Assembly: GCA_009746045.1 (NCBI GenBank)
Contig: RPFO01000052.1
Coordinates: 73,501-137,500, forward strand
Length of the DNA stretch: 64,000 bases
Source of the DNA: Mesostigma viride
Taxonomy: Eukaryota > Streptophyta > Mesostigmatophyceae > Mesostigmatales > Mesostigmataceae
Direction of reading: 5' to 3'
Positions 31,496 through 58,165 of this stretch are shown here, in pieces (the first letter of the stretch is position 1; every line of letters starts with the position of its first letter). Both the position numbers and the translations under genes were made by a program. The notes beneath the pieces were generated by a model. The model searched no databases. It was not told where the DNA came from and was given only the letters and a program-made list of their open reading frames with translations.

Positions 31496-32169
31496 GGGCC
31501 AACTCACACGGGTCGCGATCCGTGGTTCGTACGGTCATGGTTCGCGAACCGCTTTGCCGAGTGGCATCGAACTTTCTGCCACGTGGAACAGAAATTGGTT
31601 GACGAACCGGTCGCACTCACACGGCGGGTCGCGGGCGTTCGGATTGTTCAGATAGATAAAGATTGGTTCACAGTACCTTTTTTGCTGGCGTTTCCGCACT
31701 TTCCGCTCTTTTCCGCACTCCTCCTCAATCTCCTCGTTGTCGCCACCTGTCCTTGGATTTACACATACAGCGGGATATCTACGATATCGTATTCTGATTA
31801 TTCGGGTGTATCCAGTGATTATTTGTCTTTACTGGACGATACTAAATTCTACCTGGCGAGACCGGCTTCGCTGGATCGAAGCTGTCCAGTTTTCTTCAGC
31901 ACCCTGCCGTACTGGTTCTACGCCGACTGAATTCGTACAGTTAATTCCCGTACTTTCAGGTCTTTTTCGCACTTGTCAGGTTCGATTCACGGACACGTGG
32001 ACTTTTCGCTCGCGAACATGGGTCGCGACACGATTTCCCGCGAACCACAAAGTCGGGTCGCGAACCATGCCCGTTTTCCGGCACTATCTGCCGACGCCGT
32101 GAGAAGATTCCTGCCACGCATGACAAGAGTGCTCACGAACTACGGATCGCGACCCGTGTGAGTTAGCCC
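31496..32169. mobile_element. PIF/Harbinger-type MITE
   Basis: 674 bp. Terminal inverted repeats of about 35 bp start GGGC[C/T]AACTCACACGGGT and continue CGCGATCCGT[G/A]GTTCGT. TAA flanks both sides (31493-31495 and 32170-32172), and the empty site GATTAAGGGTCC is preserved at 60168-60179. A 3-bp TAA/TTA duplication with GGGCC-type ends is the PIF/Harbinger signature. Inside are several subterminal TCGCGAACC motifs. No transposase is seen. Confidence 0.9.
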
Positions 32170-32284
32170 TAAGGGTCCGGCCGACCCAGGGCTGCGATCT
32201 TAAACCTAAAATCCAATCCAGGGCTGAGGATCTTAAAGTTGAGAGCGGTTGGATCTTAAACCTGATGCGGTATATAATCTATAG

Positions 32285-35200
32285 AGCTTTTGACAGATCT
32301 GAAAAGTTAGGGCCCGAAAAATACAGATGGCTAGGCGTATATGCAGATCTGTTTTTTTATTCCAGATCTGTACGTAAACTCCGACGTAATGCCCTTACGT
32401 CTTCGAGACTCGTCCCGGGCCATGCATGCGGGCGGTGCGGCACAAATACCTGAAAATTAGCCAAAATTAGTCAGCCATGGTTTTAAAAGTAAGCTAATGG
32501 AATTTTAAGGCATGGTAAAACCAGTCCTGAAAAGCTAGCAGCCCAGTTTTATCGCGTGTAGATTGTTTGCTTTCTCGACATTTTGTTCGGACGCGAGTGC
32601 ATTATCACGGGAAGCATTACGATTGGTAGGCAACGATGTCGACGTACGTGAAGCCTCTGCTCTATGACGGGAAGGCATCTGGCGTTGCTGCAACTGGAAT
32701 CAGGCCAGTGCCATGTTCGGCACCGTGCACGCGGAAATAAGGCGCCGTCACGTTAGATAGCACTGCTGAGGACGAGCTGCGCCTGCCTGCCCATAGTTAC
32801 CGAGTTTTTCTCGCATCGCACTGCATTATTGCTGGCCAGACTTTGCTGCCTTTATGCCCGACAGATTGGTTCACGAACCGTTTTAATTTGCTGCGTGCGT
32901 GGCTCCTGCCCTTCCATGGCAATGTTTGCAATTTCGCACTTTTTCGTTGTGATTGTTGGCACATACTACATAGCCATGCACATGACATACTGCATGAAGG
33001 TCGCAAAGTTAGGTATAGTTTCTGCTTGTAAATCCTGACGTTATTGCTTCACACACGCTTCCTTGCAATGAAGGCCCTGGCCGAAGCTCGTTGCTTGCCA
33101 AAGCCTTCCTGTGTTGAACAGCGGTTCTCAGTGGGCACATGAAAGAGACGTTGCCAGGCATTGTAAGATTTCCAACCACACGCTTGTCCTGTAACCATGC
33201 AATTCATTCCATTTGCGTTATGAAGCTGGCAGCTTGTGAGCCTGCAACCATTAATTGCAGTTTGGCACATGTTACAACAAGTAGGCTCCTTGAATTTAGG
33301 CTGCTTTCTCGCTTATTTTTGCTGATGCTACAGGCAACTTTGGACTTTACACGAACTTGAGTCCCACCCGCATCCAGCCCCCCCAATCATCCATCCACTC
33401 CGTCCCTACCCACCCAATTATACCACCGTCTTCCCGCCCACTCTTGAACTAATCAGCCCAACCCCCCAGCCCAAGACACAGGCAAATGCCCATGTAGCCA
33501 CCCATGTGCGCGTGCAAAGAGACACTCAACTAGCTAGGCTGCATATACGTGCCATGGGGGCATAACAGGTGCATGGGCGCAGGTGCACATGCAGGCCCGC
33601 AGGCATGCACACAAGCAGGCAGACAGGCTGACAGATGGGTGGGCAGTAGGCGGGTGGCAGACATGCAGGCGGGCAGGCGGGAGGATGGGCAGAACGTTGG
33701 GTGGACAGGCGAGTAAGAAGGTCGTTGGGTCCAAGCAACCAGTTTATTGGTGATGGATTAATGTATGTGGCGCATGTGTGCAAGTCTGCCTGTGTTTGTG
33801 TGGGATTGTATGCATGTGCACGTGTGCTCGTGGGTGTGTGCACATTTGTGTGCATGTGTGTTCTGACGACGATGTGTGTGTTAGTGTGTGCGCATGTGTT
33901 AGCGTGCATGTGCGCACGTGGGTGTGTGCATGTGTGCATGTGTGCGTGTGTGCGTGTGTGCATGTGTGCATGTGTGCGTGTGTGCGTGTGTGCGTGTGTG
34001 CGTGTGTGCGTGTGTGCGTGTGTGCGTGTGTGCGTGTGTGCGTGTGTGCGTGTGTGCGTGTGTGCGTGTGTGCGTGTGTGCGTGTGTGCGTGTGTGCGTG
34101 TGTGCGTGTGTGCGTGTGTGCGTGTGTGCGTGTGTGCGTGTGTGCGTGTGTGCGTGTGTGCGTGTGTGCGTGTGTGCGTGTGTGCGTGTGTGCGTGTGTG
34201 CGTGTGTGCGTGTGTGCGTGTGTGCGTGTGTGCATGTGTGCATGTGTGCGTGTGTGCATGTGTGTATGTGTGCATGTGTGTATGCGTGCGTGTGTGCATG
34301 TGTGTGTGTGTGCGTGTGTGCATGCGTGCATGTGTGCATGTGTGCATGTGTGCATGTGTGTATGTGTGTGCGTGTGTGCATGTGTGTGTGAACATTTGTG
34401 TGCATGTGTAGTATGTGGGCGTGTGTGTGTGAACATTTGTGTGCATGTGCAGTATGTGGGCGTGTGTGTGTGTGTGCATGTGTGTGTGCTGGGGGGTAGG
34501 ATGGATAGGGAAAACAAAGAGTGAAAAATGCAAGGTGTGGGGGAGTTCAATGTTTCACCTCGCGGCAAAAGTCATTGTGCCTGCCGCGTGTATTGACAAG
34601 CAGCTGTGGGCACGGTTGCAGCAAGTGAGTACACGCCAAGGGCCTAGACGGTTCATGCACTAGCACACAGCCAATGGGACGAAACATCTGCACATATAAC
34701 TTGGGTTCATCAATTCTGCACATTACCGGCTTGGGTTCATCAACTGAATTCTGCACCTTACACTTGCATGGCTCATGGTTTCAATCGCTGCTCAATTGAC
34801 AGAAAATGCACAGGCCATCAACATTCAGATATGTTAATCCTGAAAAGTGACCTTCCACACCAGGAGAATGAAGGTCGATGCTGCTTTGACGCATGAGCCT
34901 AATCCACGTGCTCTCGGAGGTCTCCACCTCGGCAGGAGCACCTGCAGGCGTCGTGGCTCGCTTACCTCAAGCAATATGCGCATGCTGAAAGCTACCGGGG
35001 TCTATGCAGAGTTACATTATCGGCCCGGACAAAGCACATCTTTCTCGGCAACGAAGCTCTGAGCAGCGCTATATTGTCGTGGCCGGACTTCAATGTCGCC
35101 ATTAAAATGTCAAAAGCTGTTTGATTCGTCCAAGGAAAATGCGTGCATGGTAGACAGATAATAAGATGCCCGGGCGTATAGACATGACAAGCAACTGCTT

Positions 35201-35633
35201 AGATGGCGCTCCTCGCGTTTTCCCTCGACTCAGTTCGTAATGGCGCCTAATCCAATGCAGCAAATGCACATGGGTGTGACCAGAATACAGAGCCTAGTGC
35301 ACGCGGCGATATTGTTTGGTCTGTCGCACAATTGCTGTTGTGTTTGCAATTATTCTGCTCGCTCAGATGCAGGATTAACTTCGGCTTGATTTCTTAATTA
35401 CCCTCGTGTGCAGGTCATCCGGCTGACATTCCTCTAGCTTTCGTACAGTAGCCATGGCTGAATTTTGCTTCCAGGTACTGAACAAGTGAACACGGCCTGC
35501 ACCTCGACCCCCGCAGACGTAAAGGCATTACGTCGGAGTTTACGTACAGATCTGGAATAAAAAAACAGATCTGCATATACGCCTAGCCATCTGTATTTTT
35601 CGGGCCCTAACTTTACAGATCTGTCAAAAGCCC
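32285..35633. mobile_element. MULE-like non-autonomous element with 119-bp TIRs
   Basis: 3,349 bp with inverted repeats of about 119 bp (32285-32403 and 35515-35633) differing at only a few sites; they begin G[A/G]GCTTTTGACAGATCTG. The candidate 9-bp target duplication is TAATCTATA (32276-32284) versus TATTTAATA (35634-35642), six of nine matching. The empty site TATAATCTATATCGCATACC exists at about 60280. Long TIRs with a 9-bp duplication suggest Mutator-like. The interior has no transposase; about a fifth of it is a GT-rich array. Confidence 0.72.
33775..34490. repeat. GT-rich array with (TGTGTGCG)n core
   Basis: An almost pure octamer TGTGTGCG runs from about 33980 to 34232, flanked by TGTGTGCA/TGTGTATG variants. 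It lies inside the MULE-like element. Octamer registry leaves long open frames on both strands (Cys/Val and His/Thr repeats), which are artefacts. Confidence 0.95.
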
Positions 35634-36049
35634 TATTTAATATCGCATACCACTGACCAGCCATTTGTACCTACTTTACGGCCGTAGCAAGATCGGATCG
35701 CGTAACGCTAACGTAACTCCCATAACCGCCCGAAAATTAGGTGGTGGAACCGCTGTGTACGAACTGGGTACGGCGGTACCTAGTTCAAGTTAAAATGGGT
35801 CCGATTTTTAATAAATCAGCGCATTTTAAGGGGGGTCATATAATGGGCTACTCGGCAACATAACATAAAATTGGCGGGAGAATCTCGACTGTAAGATTTT
35901 GCCGTCCACCTTATAACGTCTTCGTACTGTTCCCCACACGCGCCGTATGCCTCCGTCCACGGTGACTTGAGCCCAACCTTTTTAATAAAACTAGTGTCAC
36001 CCGCTGGCTTCGCCCAGCCCAAAACAGGGTCCCTTTTTTTGGCAGTACT

Positions 36050-36260
36050 TCGCCCCGCTGCCCGCTGCCCGCAGCCCGCAGCCCGCTGCCCGTTGCCCGC
36101 TGCCCGCTGCCCGCTGCCCGCTGCCCGCTTCCCGCTGCCCGCTGCCCGCTGCCCGCTGCCCGCTGCCCGCTGCCCGCTGCCCGCTGCCCGCTGCCCGCTG
36201 CCCGCTGCCCGCTGCCCGCTGCCCGCTGCCCGCTGCCCGCTGCCCGCTGCCCGCTGTACG
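36050..36260. repeat. (TGCCCGC)n heptamer array
   Basis: About 28 units of GCCCGCT/TGCCCGC with rare variants. Confidence 0.95.
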
Positions 36261-36284
36261 CTGCTCGCTGCCCGCTGGATTAGT

Positions 36285-36735
36285 ACGCTGCGAGCGAATT
36301 GGTGCGCAGTACGCTGCCCGCTGCCCACTGGAAAGTACGGTGCTCGCTTCGCTGGCGGATTGGTGCGCAGTACGCTGCCCGCTGCCCGCTGGAATAGTAC
36401 GGTGCTCGCTTCGCTCGCGGATTGGTGCGTAGTACGCCGCCCGCTGCCCGCTGGAATAGTACGGTGCTCGCTTCGCTCGCGGATTGGTGCGCAGTACGCC
36501 GCCCGCTGCCCGCTGGAATAGTACGGTGCTCGCTTCGCTCGCGGATTGGTGCGCAGTACGGTGCTCGCTCGCTTCGCTCGCTCGCCGTACGGTGCTCGCT
36601 CGCTTCGCTCGCTCGCGGTAGGGTGCTCGCTCGCTTCGCTCGCTCGCCGCGCGCAGCGCACAGCTCGCTGCGCTCGCCGTGCGCTGCGCGCCAGGCCGCT
36701 TTCAGCGGCCGCTCGCTCGCTTCGCTCGCTCGCTG
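36285..36735. repeat. Higher-order repeat built on TGCCCGC and TTCGCTCGC
   Basis: Units of about 61 bp (GGAATAGTACGGTGCTCGCT, then TCGCTCGCGGATTGGTGCG) occur at least four times, then decay into CGCTCGCTTCGCTCGCTCGC motifs. Confidence 0.88.
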
Positions 36736-36950
36736 GGATTGGTGGTTAGTTATTCCGGTTGTTATGGATTGGCGGGGAAGTTGCGATGCCCTGGATAGTG
36801 CGGGATTACCTTACATTGCTAAATTAATATATAGGATTCGTATAGACCGGGCCTAAGGAGATCTTTTGCCCAAAACCAGCCCTGCGAACCTGAAATTCCA
36901 AAATCCAGGGTCTCAAGATCTTAAACCTGGGAATCTTAGACGTGGGGGGG

Positions 36951-37692
36951 TGGAGTTAGTTTGTATCTAGGCAAATCCGGTCGCAAATACGCCATGTCGC
37001 TGTATCAAATCAAGTATAATAATAAAACCTGCCCAGTGCCTGTGTGAGACGTTTTATTGAAGATTAACACATCAGTTTGCTACTATAATATCGAGTGGCG
37101 TTAGAACTGGAAAATGCGTAGAAATCCTGTTTATTACATCGCGCTGCTGCTTCTCGCCTGCATTTACCAGCTTTGGGCGCCACCTCCATGTACCGGTACG
37201 TACCGCGCGCAATTATGAGATTTATGCGCGGACTTGCCAATTCGTCATCACAGTACGTTACCCCGGCCATGCTTATCAGCTCGTGTACCTACACCGCCCA
37301 TGCTCATAAGCGTATCGGCGTGCGCCACGCCATTGCATACCATGCTTTGGGATGCCGTTGCTGCCCATAGAATAGTATGGGCAACCCGACTGCAAACCCT
37401 CACCAAGAACAGTTCTAGTATCGTAACCCTGTAATTAAAGGGGGCGCGTGCGCGGGAATTGGGGGGGCGCGGGAGGGCCGGGATTCTTGGGTGGGTGGGA
37501 CGTCGGAGATACAGTAGCAGCAAAGGGGCTCTGTGCCATAAGGGCCACGTGGCATCTCCAGCTGCGCCGCGTGGAGACGGGCTTCAGCGCATTCTTTCTT
37601 TTTCCTTCTCTCTTCTTCTCCTCTCCTTGCGTCTTTCTTCCGTCTTCTCTTGCTTTCTCTTCTTCGTCTGTTCCTTTTGCTCTCCCTCCGCC

Positions 37693-37733
<41 letters not shown>

Positions 37734-38138
37734 CTCCTCCTCCTCCTCCTCCTCCTCCTCCTCCTCCTCCTCCTCCTCCTCCTCCTCCTCCTCCTCCTCC
37801 TCCTCCTCCTCCTCCTCCTCCTCCTCCTCCTCCTCCTCCTCCTCCTCCTCCTCCTCCTCCTCCCCCCATAGATCTATGCCGAGTAGATCTACTGCAGTCA
37901 TAGCGTGTCCAAGGATGTTTGATGGCGTGACTCGTTTCCTCGTTGCAGTGGGCTCAAAAGCATGCATGCCAAAGGTTGATGCTCAGTGGCCTCCCAATGG
38001 GGCAACGCGTTTTCAGATGGTTATTGCTGTAGCTACCCACACTGTTGAGCGTATGGGAGGTGCCATGATCTCTGCCTGAGACTGCTCCATGCATGAGTCA
38101 TGTGTGCTTCACGACTCCACCTTCATTGCATCTGACAG
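36951..38138 (+). other. Region upstream of the first recognised module exon
   Basis: Conserved in copy B, so the true 5' end of the gene (start codon, signal peptide) may lie here. I could not identify a start exon with confidence. It contains the CCT array and a polypyrimidine-rich stretch. Confidence 0.3.
37683..37862. repeat. (CCT)n microsatellite, copy A
   Basis: About 180 bp of CCT/TCC with a few CTT variants at the left edge. The counterpart at 61155-61370 is longer and purer. Confidence 0.97.
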
Positions 38139-53505
<15,367 letters not shown>

Positions 53506-53593
53506 TTTCAGCAAGGCATGGGAAGAGTAGCATTGTATTGTGCGTTGACCTCGACAGGAAATCGATTCTGTTGGCAGCGCGTAAGTTAGAGCA

Positions 53594-53598
53594 TGTAA
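53594..53598 (+). terminator. TGTAA polyadenylation signal candidate
   Basis: TGTAA 89 bp after the stop codon. This is the usual polyadenylation box in Chlamydomonas-type green algae. Confidence 0.45.
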
Positions 53599-54366
53599 AC
53601 TGCCTGTGCGCGCTACTGGCTTCAAGGCACGAGCGCAAGTACATGCGCTCTAGAATTGCCAGCATCGCACTGTTACAAAAGCATGTTGGAAGGTGACTGT
53701 TTTATAAATTTAAGTTATCACTCGCTCCAGTCGGGGATTCGGGGAGCAGTCAACCCTCTTATGGATGTGAAGAAGTTTTTACCAATCTAACTGAGTCTAA
53801 TGCTGTAGCATAAGGGGCCAGCGCCCTGGTTGACGCAGTTGCGGCCATGATGTTTCAGATGCGCCTGCCCTACCGGAGGACGCTTGTTTGTTTAACTTTT
53901 GTGTTGTCATTCTGACATTTTTAATTCGAGATTAGCATAGTACTCCGTGGCATGCCTATTCGCATGGCACGCAAGTACTCACTTACTAACCATATAGGAT
54001 TCGATCAGAATATAGGATTGATGGCCTCCACTCCCTGATCAATGCGTAAATTAATCAATTAATGAAGATTACGTGTAAACAATGTTCGAACTTGAACGCT
54101 GCAACTGTCTGATTGAGATTTATTGAATTGCGAGTCGACATCAAGTGTGTTGACGTCAAGAGTGTCGACATCAAGTGTCAATCAATTAGTTAATACCAAT
54201 CAGTCAATCCACAGTATAGCCACGAGCCACGAGGTAGCCATGGCTGACGGCGGAGCTCATAACTTTCACGTTTGAGCACCGAATTTAGCTGTGAATATTA
54301 CAATCGATGCGTCTTTCTACGACGCACATGCTGATATAATTTTCCGAAGCTATTACGCAATATACG
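53599..54366. other. Intergenic, no gene seen
   Basis: AT-richer sequence. A short array at 54131-54182 has three 17-18-bp units of the form TCGACATCAAGTGTG / TTGACGTCAAGAGTG. Confidence 0.5.
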
Positions 54367-55760
54367 ATGAGCAAACGCCTCTCGACGCAACGCAGCCTGG
54401 CGGCTGCGCTCGGCAATGAAAATACGCCTGCAGCTTCGGCTGCAGCTTCGCCCCCCGGCCCAGACGGCGACGGCGACACTAGTCGTGCACTGGTGCTCGC
54501 CCAGCCCCCCGGGCTTGCCTCGCCATCCGCATCGCCTGAACCTAAGCGCAGTCGCCCTGCTGAGCCGCACTGGGACGAGATCACCTTGGACATCAACTCC
54601 TCCAGCTACTGGCAACGCAGCCCATCGTACTTCATGGAAGACGTGTTTTTCGGCACGCACGCCTCGCTTCTAGCCCTGTGCGTGCACCTCACGTCCCACA
54701 ACCGCGGCCGCTGGCCTGGTGATGGCCAGATTGCCGACCCCGCCGAGGCTCTCTCCATCATTCACCGCATGACTCGCCCCAAGCTCCAACGCTTCGCCCT
54801 CTGCTCCCTTGTTGGACGCTCCGAAACCGCGATCTGGGCTTCCTCACCGCCCCCCCCCACCTTCCCCACCGAAGCCACCATCCGCACCCTCCTTAAGGAA
54901 GCTCTCGAGCAACACGTGACCCCCCTTGCCGCAGATCGATGTGGCGGCAATTGGAGGGACGCTGGCTGCTGAGCTTCCCACCATCCCCACCGCCACCGCC
55001 ACCCTCCTCGCCTCCACCCCCCCCCCCTCCGCCTCCACCAACTCCATCACCGCCCAGCTCCGCGACATCGACCAGCGCCTCAAGGATAATGCAATCGCTA
55101 TCGAGGTCCTGCAGAACACAGCAGGCCTCACCGCCCAGGCAGTGAAGGACATTGCCGCCAAGCCAGCCCCGGCTGGCCTGGCCGGCAATGCTCCTCCCAT
55201 CACGACCTGGGCGGACATGCTTAAGTAACATACCACCTCCACCACCTCCGCCGTCGCAGCCCAGCTCCAGCGGCAGACGCTTGACCTCCGCGAGGAGGCC
55301 GAGCTCGCCAAGCGCAGCCTCAACGCCATACTCAAGAACTTCGACATGGAAGAAGGTGAGAATTTCGAGAAGCTTGCACGTGCGTTTGAGAGCAAAATCC
55401 TTGCACGCATGGGCCTCCTTGGTGAGATTAAGCTGACCGCCCACCGCCTCCCCCGCGCGCGGGGTAAGGCAGCTAGGGGCGCCTCCGCTTCTTCTCATCT
55501 TTGAGAGCCCAGCGGACAAGATTTCGTTTCTCAGACGCCGCAAGCGGCTCGAGAAGACTCACTTCACCGTGGACGACGACTTGACCCTGGCGCAGCAACA
55601 ACGGCGACGGGAGCTATGGCCGACCTACCTCCAGCTCCGGCAGACCAAGGCGGGCCAGCCGGTGTACTGGAAGGGGTCGGCCATCTACGTCGGCCACAAG
55701 CCCTGGCACGCGACCCCCTCGACCACCGCGGCCCCAGCGACTCCAGAAGCCCCAGCCTAG
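54367..55760 (+). pseudogene. LINE ORF1-like protein remnant
   Basis: Starts MSKRLSTQRSLAAALGNEN; the N-terminus is Ala/Pro-rich. The frame shifts at about 54950 and again at about 55480, with an in-frame TAA at 55226-55228. The middle looks coiled-coil-like (AQLRDIDQRLKDNAIAIEVL; LREEAELAKRSLNAI). The end ESPADKISFLRRRKRL, then VDDDLTLAQQQRRRELWP and QPVYWKGSAIYV follows the pattern of LINE ORF1/RNA-binding C-terminal domains (RRRLKG...DLT..Q...R..L...Y..LR). No RT follows on this strand. Which LINE it belongs to is unknown. Confidence 0.6.
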
Positions 55761-56709
55761 GGGAATACAGCAGCAGTAGTGTAGAATAGTTAGACAGTGG
55801 CCTTGTACATGCCCGCCTACTACAGGCACTATACCAGCTGAGGCCTAGCCTTTTTAGTCATGTACATGTGTGCCTATGATGAGCCACCCTCCAGCTAATG
55901 ATGCCTAGCTTTATTTAATTATGCAGTGCCCATGCAGGGAGTCCCTCCCTGCTGAGAAGCCATGCCCTAGCTCTCGTATAGCCATGATGATCTTCCCCCA
56001 CATGGCATGCTCCCCCCTTAACTGGGCATAGCGTGATAGACCATGAGGGTGCAGGTGCCCTGGTGCACCTAGAGCAAGGGTAGCTTACATTCCCACCCTT
56101 GCATGAAGTAGCCTAAATTAAATTAAATTAAATGATAACATGCCTCCGTGGGGAGGTCATGTAGCACATATTCCATGATGGATGGGGTGGAGGAAGCCGC
56201 GTGATCGAACTATCCTAACTCTAAGCTATCTAGAAAATCCTAACTACACTACTCATCAAAACGCCTCCTCCGCTTGGGGGGAGGTGGCTTGCCCACAGGG
56301 TCGGGCGTGTGCGCCTTGACAATCTTCTTCCACCGCGAAGTAGCCTAGAATGTATTAAAAGCCATATGCCCCTTCTTAGGGCTATGTGCTACATTTACTC
56401 CCAACGGAGTGATGTTCCTAATTAATTAATTGATTAATCAGTCAATTAATTAATTATTTAAATAATTAATATTAATTAATAAATAGTATTTAATTATTTA
56501 AATAATTAACATCAATTAATTAATATTATTTAATTAGTTAATTAATAGACACGTGACTGTGTCACGTGAGCACAAGTCCTCAGTGGGAGGGGAACATGGG
56601 ATGATTAATTAATTCATTAATTAGACTCGTGCTCCCGTTGGGGAGTCACGGAGCATTAACCCCAATGGTTGGATGGATGCAAACAGTCCTCTCGGTCTAA
56701 CTAAATTAT
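55761..56709. other. AT-rich non-coding stretch with TTAA-type arrays
   Basis: No gene. It includes (AAATT)n at 56113-56131 and a long mix of ATTA/TTAA/TTTAAATAA at 56423-56545, then ACACGTGACTGTGTCACGTG (a near palindrome) at 56549-56568, which is the 3' end of the - strand LINE. Confidence 0.6.
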
Positions 56710-56768
56710 CAAAGAGACAACCAGCGCAGGCCAGAAATCGGGAGAATCCGGACCATGGTAGCTCGAGC
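56710..56768 (-). repeat. 59-bp cassette, full-length copy
   Basis: Reverse complement of the unit at 24265-24323, apparently identical over 59 bp. It lies in unrelated sequence. Confidence 0.88.
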
Positions 56769-57316
56769 CTGCCGTTATCTTTTCCGCGTTTTCGAGTCGT
56801 TCAGGATGATGAAGATGAATGGTGATGGAAATGTGTATCCTTGTGCATTGAAATTATGGCTGGCTTACGTGTGGAGCGACTAGATGACCTAGACGGTGGG
56901 GCCGGAAACAGCATGCTTGATCAGGGCGTGTGTTTCTAGCAAATTATGGTTAATTAAGAGAGCCTAGAAGCTACCAGCAAGGCATTGTACATAGGACCTT
57001 TGGCATGACTTCGCGGCTGTGTGAGTCTTCTGATCCGAAGGCATCTCACTTAACGTTTCGAAACAGCCCAACTGCGAAAAACCTCTTTACCGGAGAGGGG
57101 TGCCAATATGTCCGGTATTGCTGAATCTATAGTAGAAGATGGATGACTCACCACTAGACCGAAGTGCGCAGGAGTACTACGCATGGACCTACGCGATATT
57201 CTAGTATCGCCGAAGTAGGCAGGTTGACCACGGCTGGAATCTGGTTGTAGTGTGACGTACAAACCTAGAGGACGTAGCCGAAACTAACTAATATTACTCC
57301 GTCACACCGTACTTGG

Positions 57317-57583
57317 TCACACGCGGAGCCCCCACGTGGACTTGGGGGTGGTCTCCTTCATGACTACCTGCCACCTATCCTTGCTAACCATCTGCCTCCA
57401 GATGACAGACATGCCAGGGGGCTGCCCTGGCGTGAGCCCATTGCGATGTGGGTAACACATATCCGTGCCTAGCCTATCCCGGAAGGTCGACGGGTGGCGC
57501 CCCGGCCGCGCTCGGCCCGGGGCACGCCATGTGAGAAAAAAACGCCCATGTTTGGCGGGCGTGGTGCCTGCTGAGCTGTCCAT
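57317..57583 (-). pseudogene. LINE ORF2 C-terminal end, second copy
   Basis: Encodes TDMCYPHRNGLTPGQPPG, then SVIWRQMVSKDRWQVVMKE, matching 13178-13300 in frame. It diverges after ETTPK. Confidence 0.7.
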
Positions 57584-57639
57584 CGTGTCTACCTAATTTG
57601 TGCGTGCAAGGTGCCAGGCTAGGCCCAGGCGCCTATGCC

Positions 57640-58085
57640 TCATAATATGGGAAACATATGGTAAATCAACATATACGAATCCGCGTGGCTAATGGGCAGG
57701 CTTAATGGAACATTGAGCACACTACGTAGCATCTTAGTGACCATGCCATTGAGTTGCTGCTCCAGCTCGTGCGTCAGCGTCCACGTCTCGGCTCCGTAGG
57801 TCAAGGTCGTCAGGATGAGGACCTTGAAGAGGTCGCGTTTGACAGTCCGGGGCAGGGCGGGGATGCTCCACCAGCGACGGTGCTCGTGGAGCTGTGCCCA
57901 GGCCATACCAATCCGGTTCGTCATGTCGTCCTCGCTGTCGAGGAGCCAGCTGCCGAGCAGCTTGAAGCGACCGGAAGCGAGGAAGGGCACTGGGGTGACG
58001 TCTAACAGGCGGAGCTCAGGGGGGGGGGGCGGCCAAGCCGAGGGCCGTGGCTTCCGTCTTGGGGCTGATTTCAAGACCAACAGCA
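57640..58085 (-). pseudogene. LINE ORF2 late RT region, second copy
   Basis: Contains FKLLGSWLLDSEDDMTNRIG and LTYGAETWTLTHELEQ, the counterparts of 1744-2000. The fragment lacks the catalytic RT motifs. Confidence 0.8.
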
Positions 58086-58165
58086 AACACAAGGACCATG
58101 TCCTTGACGCCCCCCTTACAACACATAACCTTGCTCTAGTGCTATCGTGTCAAGTATAACACTTA

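Larger units (their letters stand above)
35679..36853. mobile_element. Repeat-rich insertion, about 1.18 kb, TA-flanked
   Basis: Absent from the duplicate locus, where TTTGTACCTACGTTAAGATC is continuous (60315-60334). It is bounded by TA on both sides with only weak end similarity (CGGCC / GGGCC inward). It contains a heptamer array and a higher-order repeat. No real gene; the long frames are repeat products. Confidence 0.5.
31472..36950. mobile_element. TA-flanked MITE, split by three later insertions
   Basis: The intact version is the 284-bp element at 60150-60433: it is flanked by TA and has imperfect inverted ends CCCCCCACACGTTTAAGATT / AATCTTGAAACGTGGGG. Here its left end is at 31472 and its right end at 36950. 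The Harbinger-type MITE, the MULE-like element and the repeat-rich insertion lie in between. The interior repeats GATCTTAAACCT. TA flanks fit Tc1/mariner-type elements; the assignment is tentative. Confidence 0.6.
56420..58085 (-). mobile_element. Second copy of the LINE 3' half
   Basis: The reverse strand carries the same late-RT and C-terminal peptides, and the same 3' end plus ATTA tail, as the LINE at 1133-13518. Between 56607 and 57305 it does not match the first copy, so there is an insertion or diverged segment there, holding one 59-bp cassette. It abuts the copia remnant on its right. Confidence 0.65.

Noticed and set aside
31975-32000. tRNA B-box-like GGTTCGATTC
   Set aside because: No A box, cloverleaf or anticodon arm around it; it lies inside the Harbinger-type MITE.
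33526-34568. ORFs of 150-335 codons on both strands (His/Thr or Cys/Val repeats)
   Set aside because: They are translations of the TGTGTGCG array in all frames; no non-repeat domain is attached.
35816-36661. 281-codon Ala/Gly/Ser-rich ORF
   Set aside because: Generated by the TGCCCGC and higher-order repeats; high GC removes stops.
37435-38079. Poly-Gly, poly-Glu, poly-Pro and poly-Ser ORFs, repeated at 60887-61585
   Set aside because: Translations of the CCT array; open in every frame because a trinucleotide repeat has no stops.
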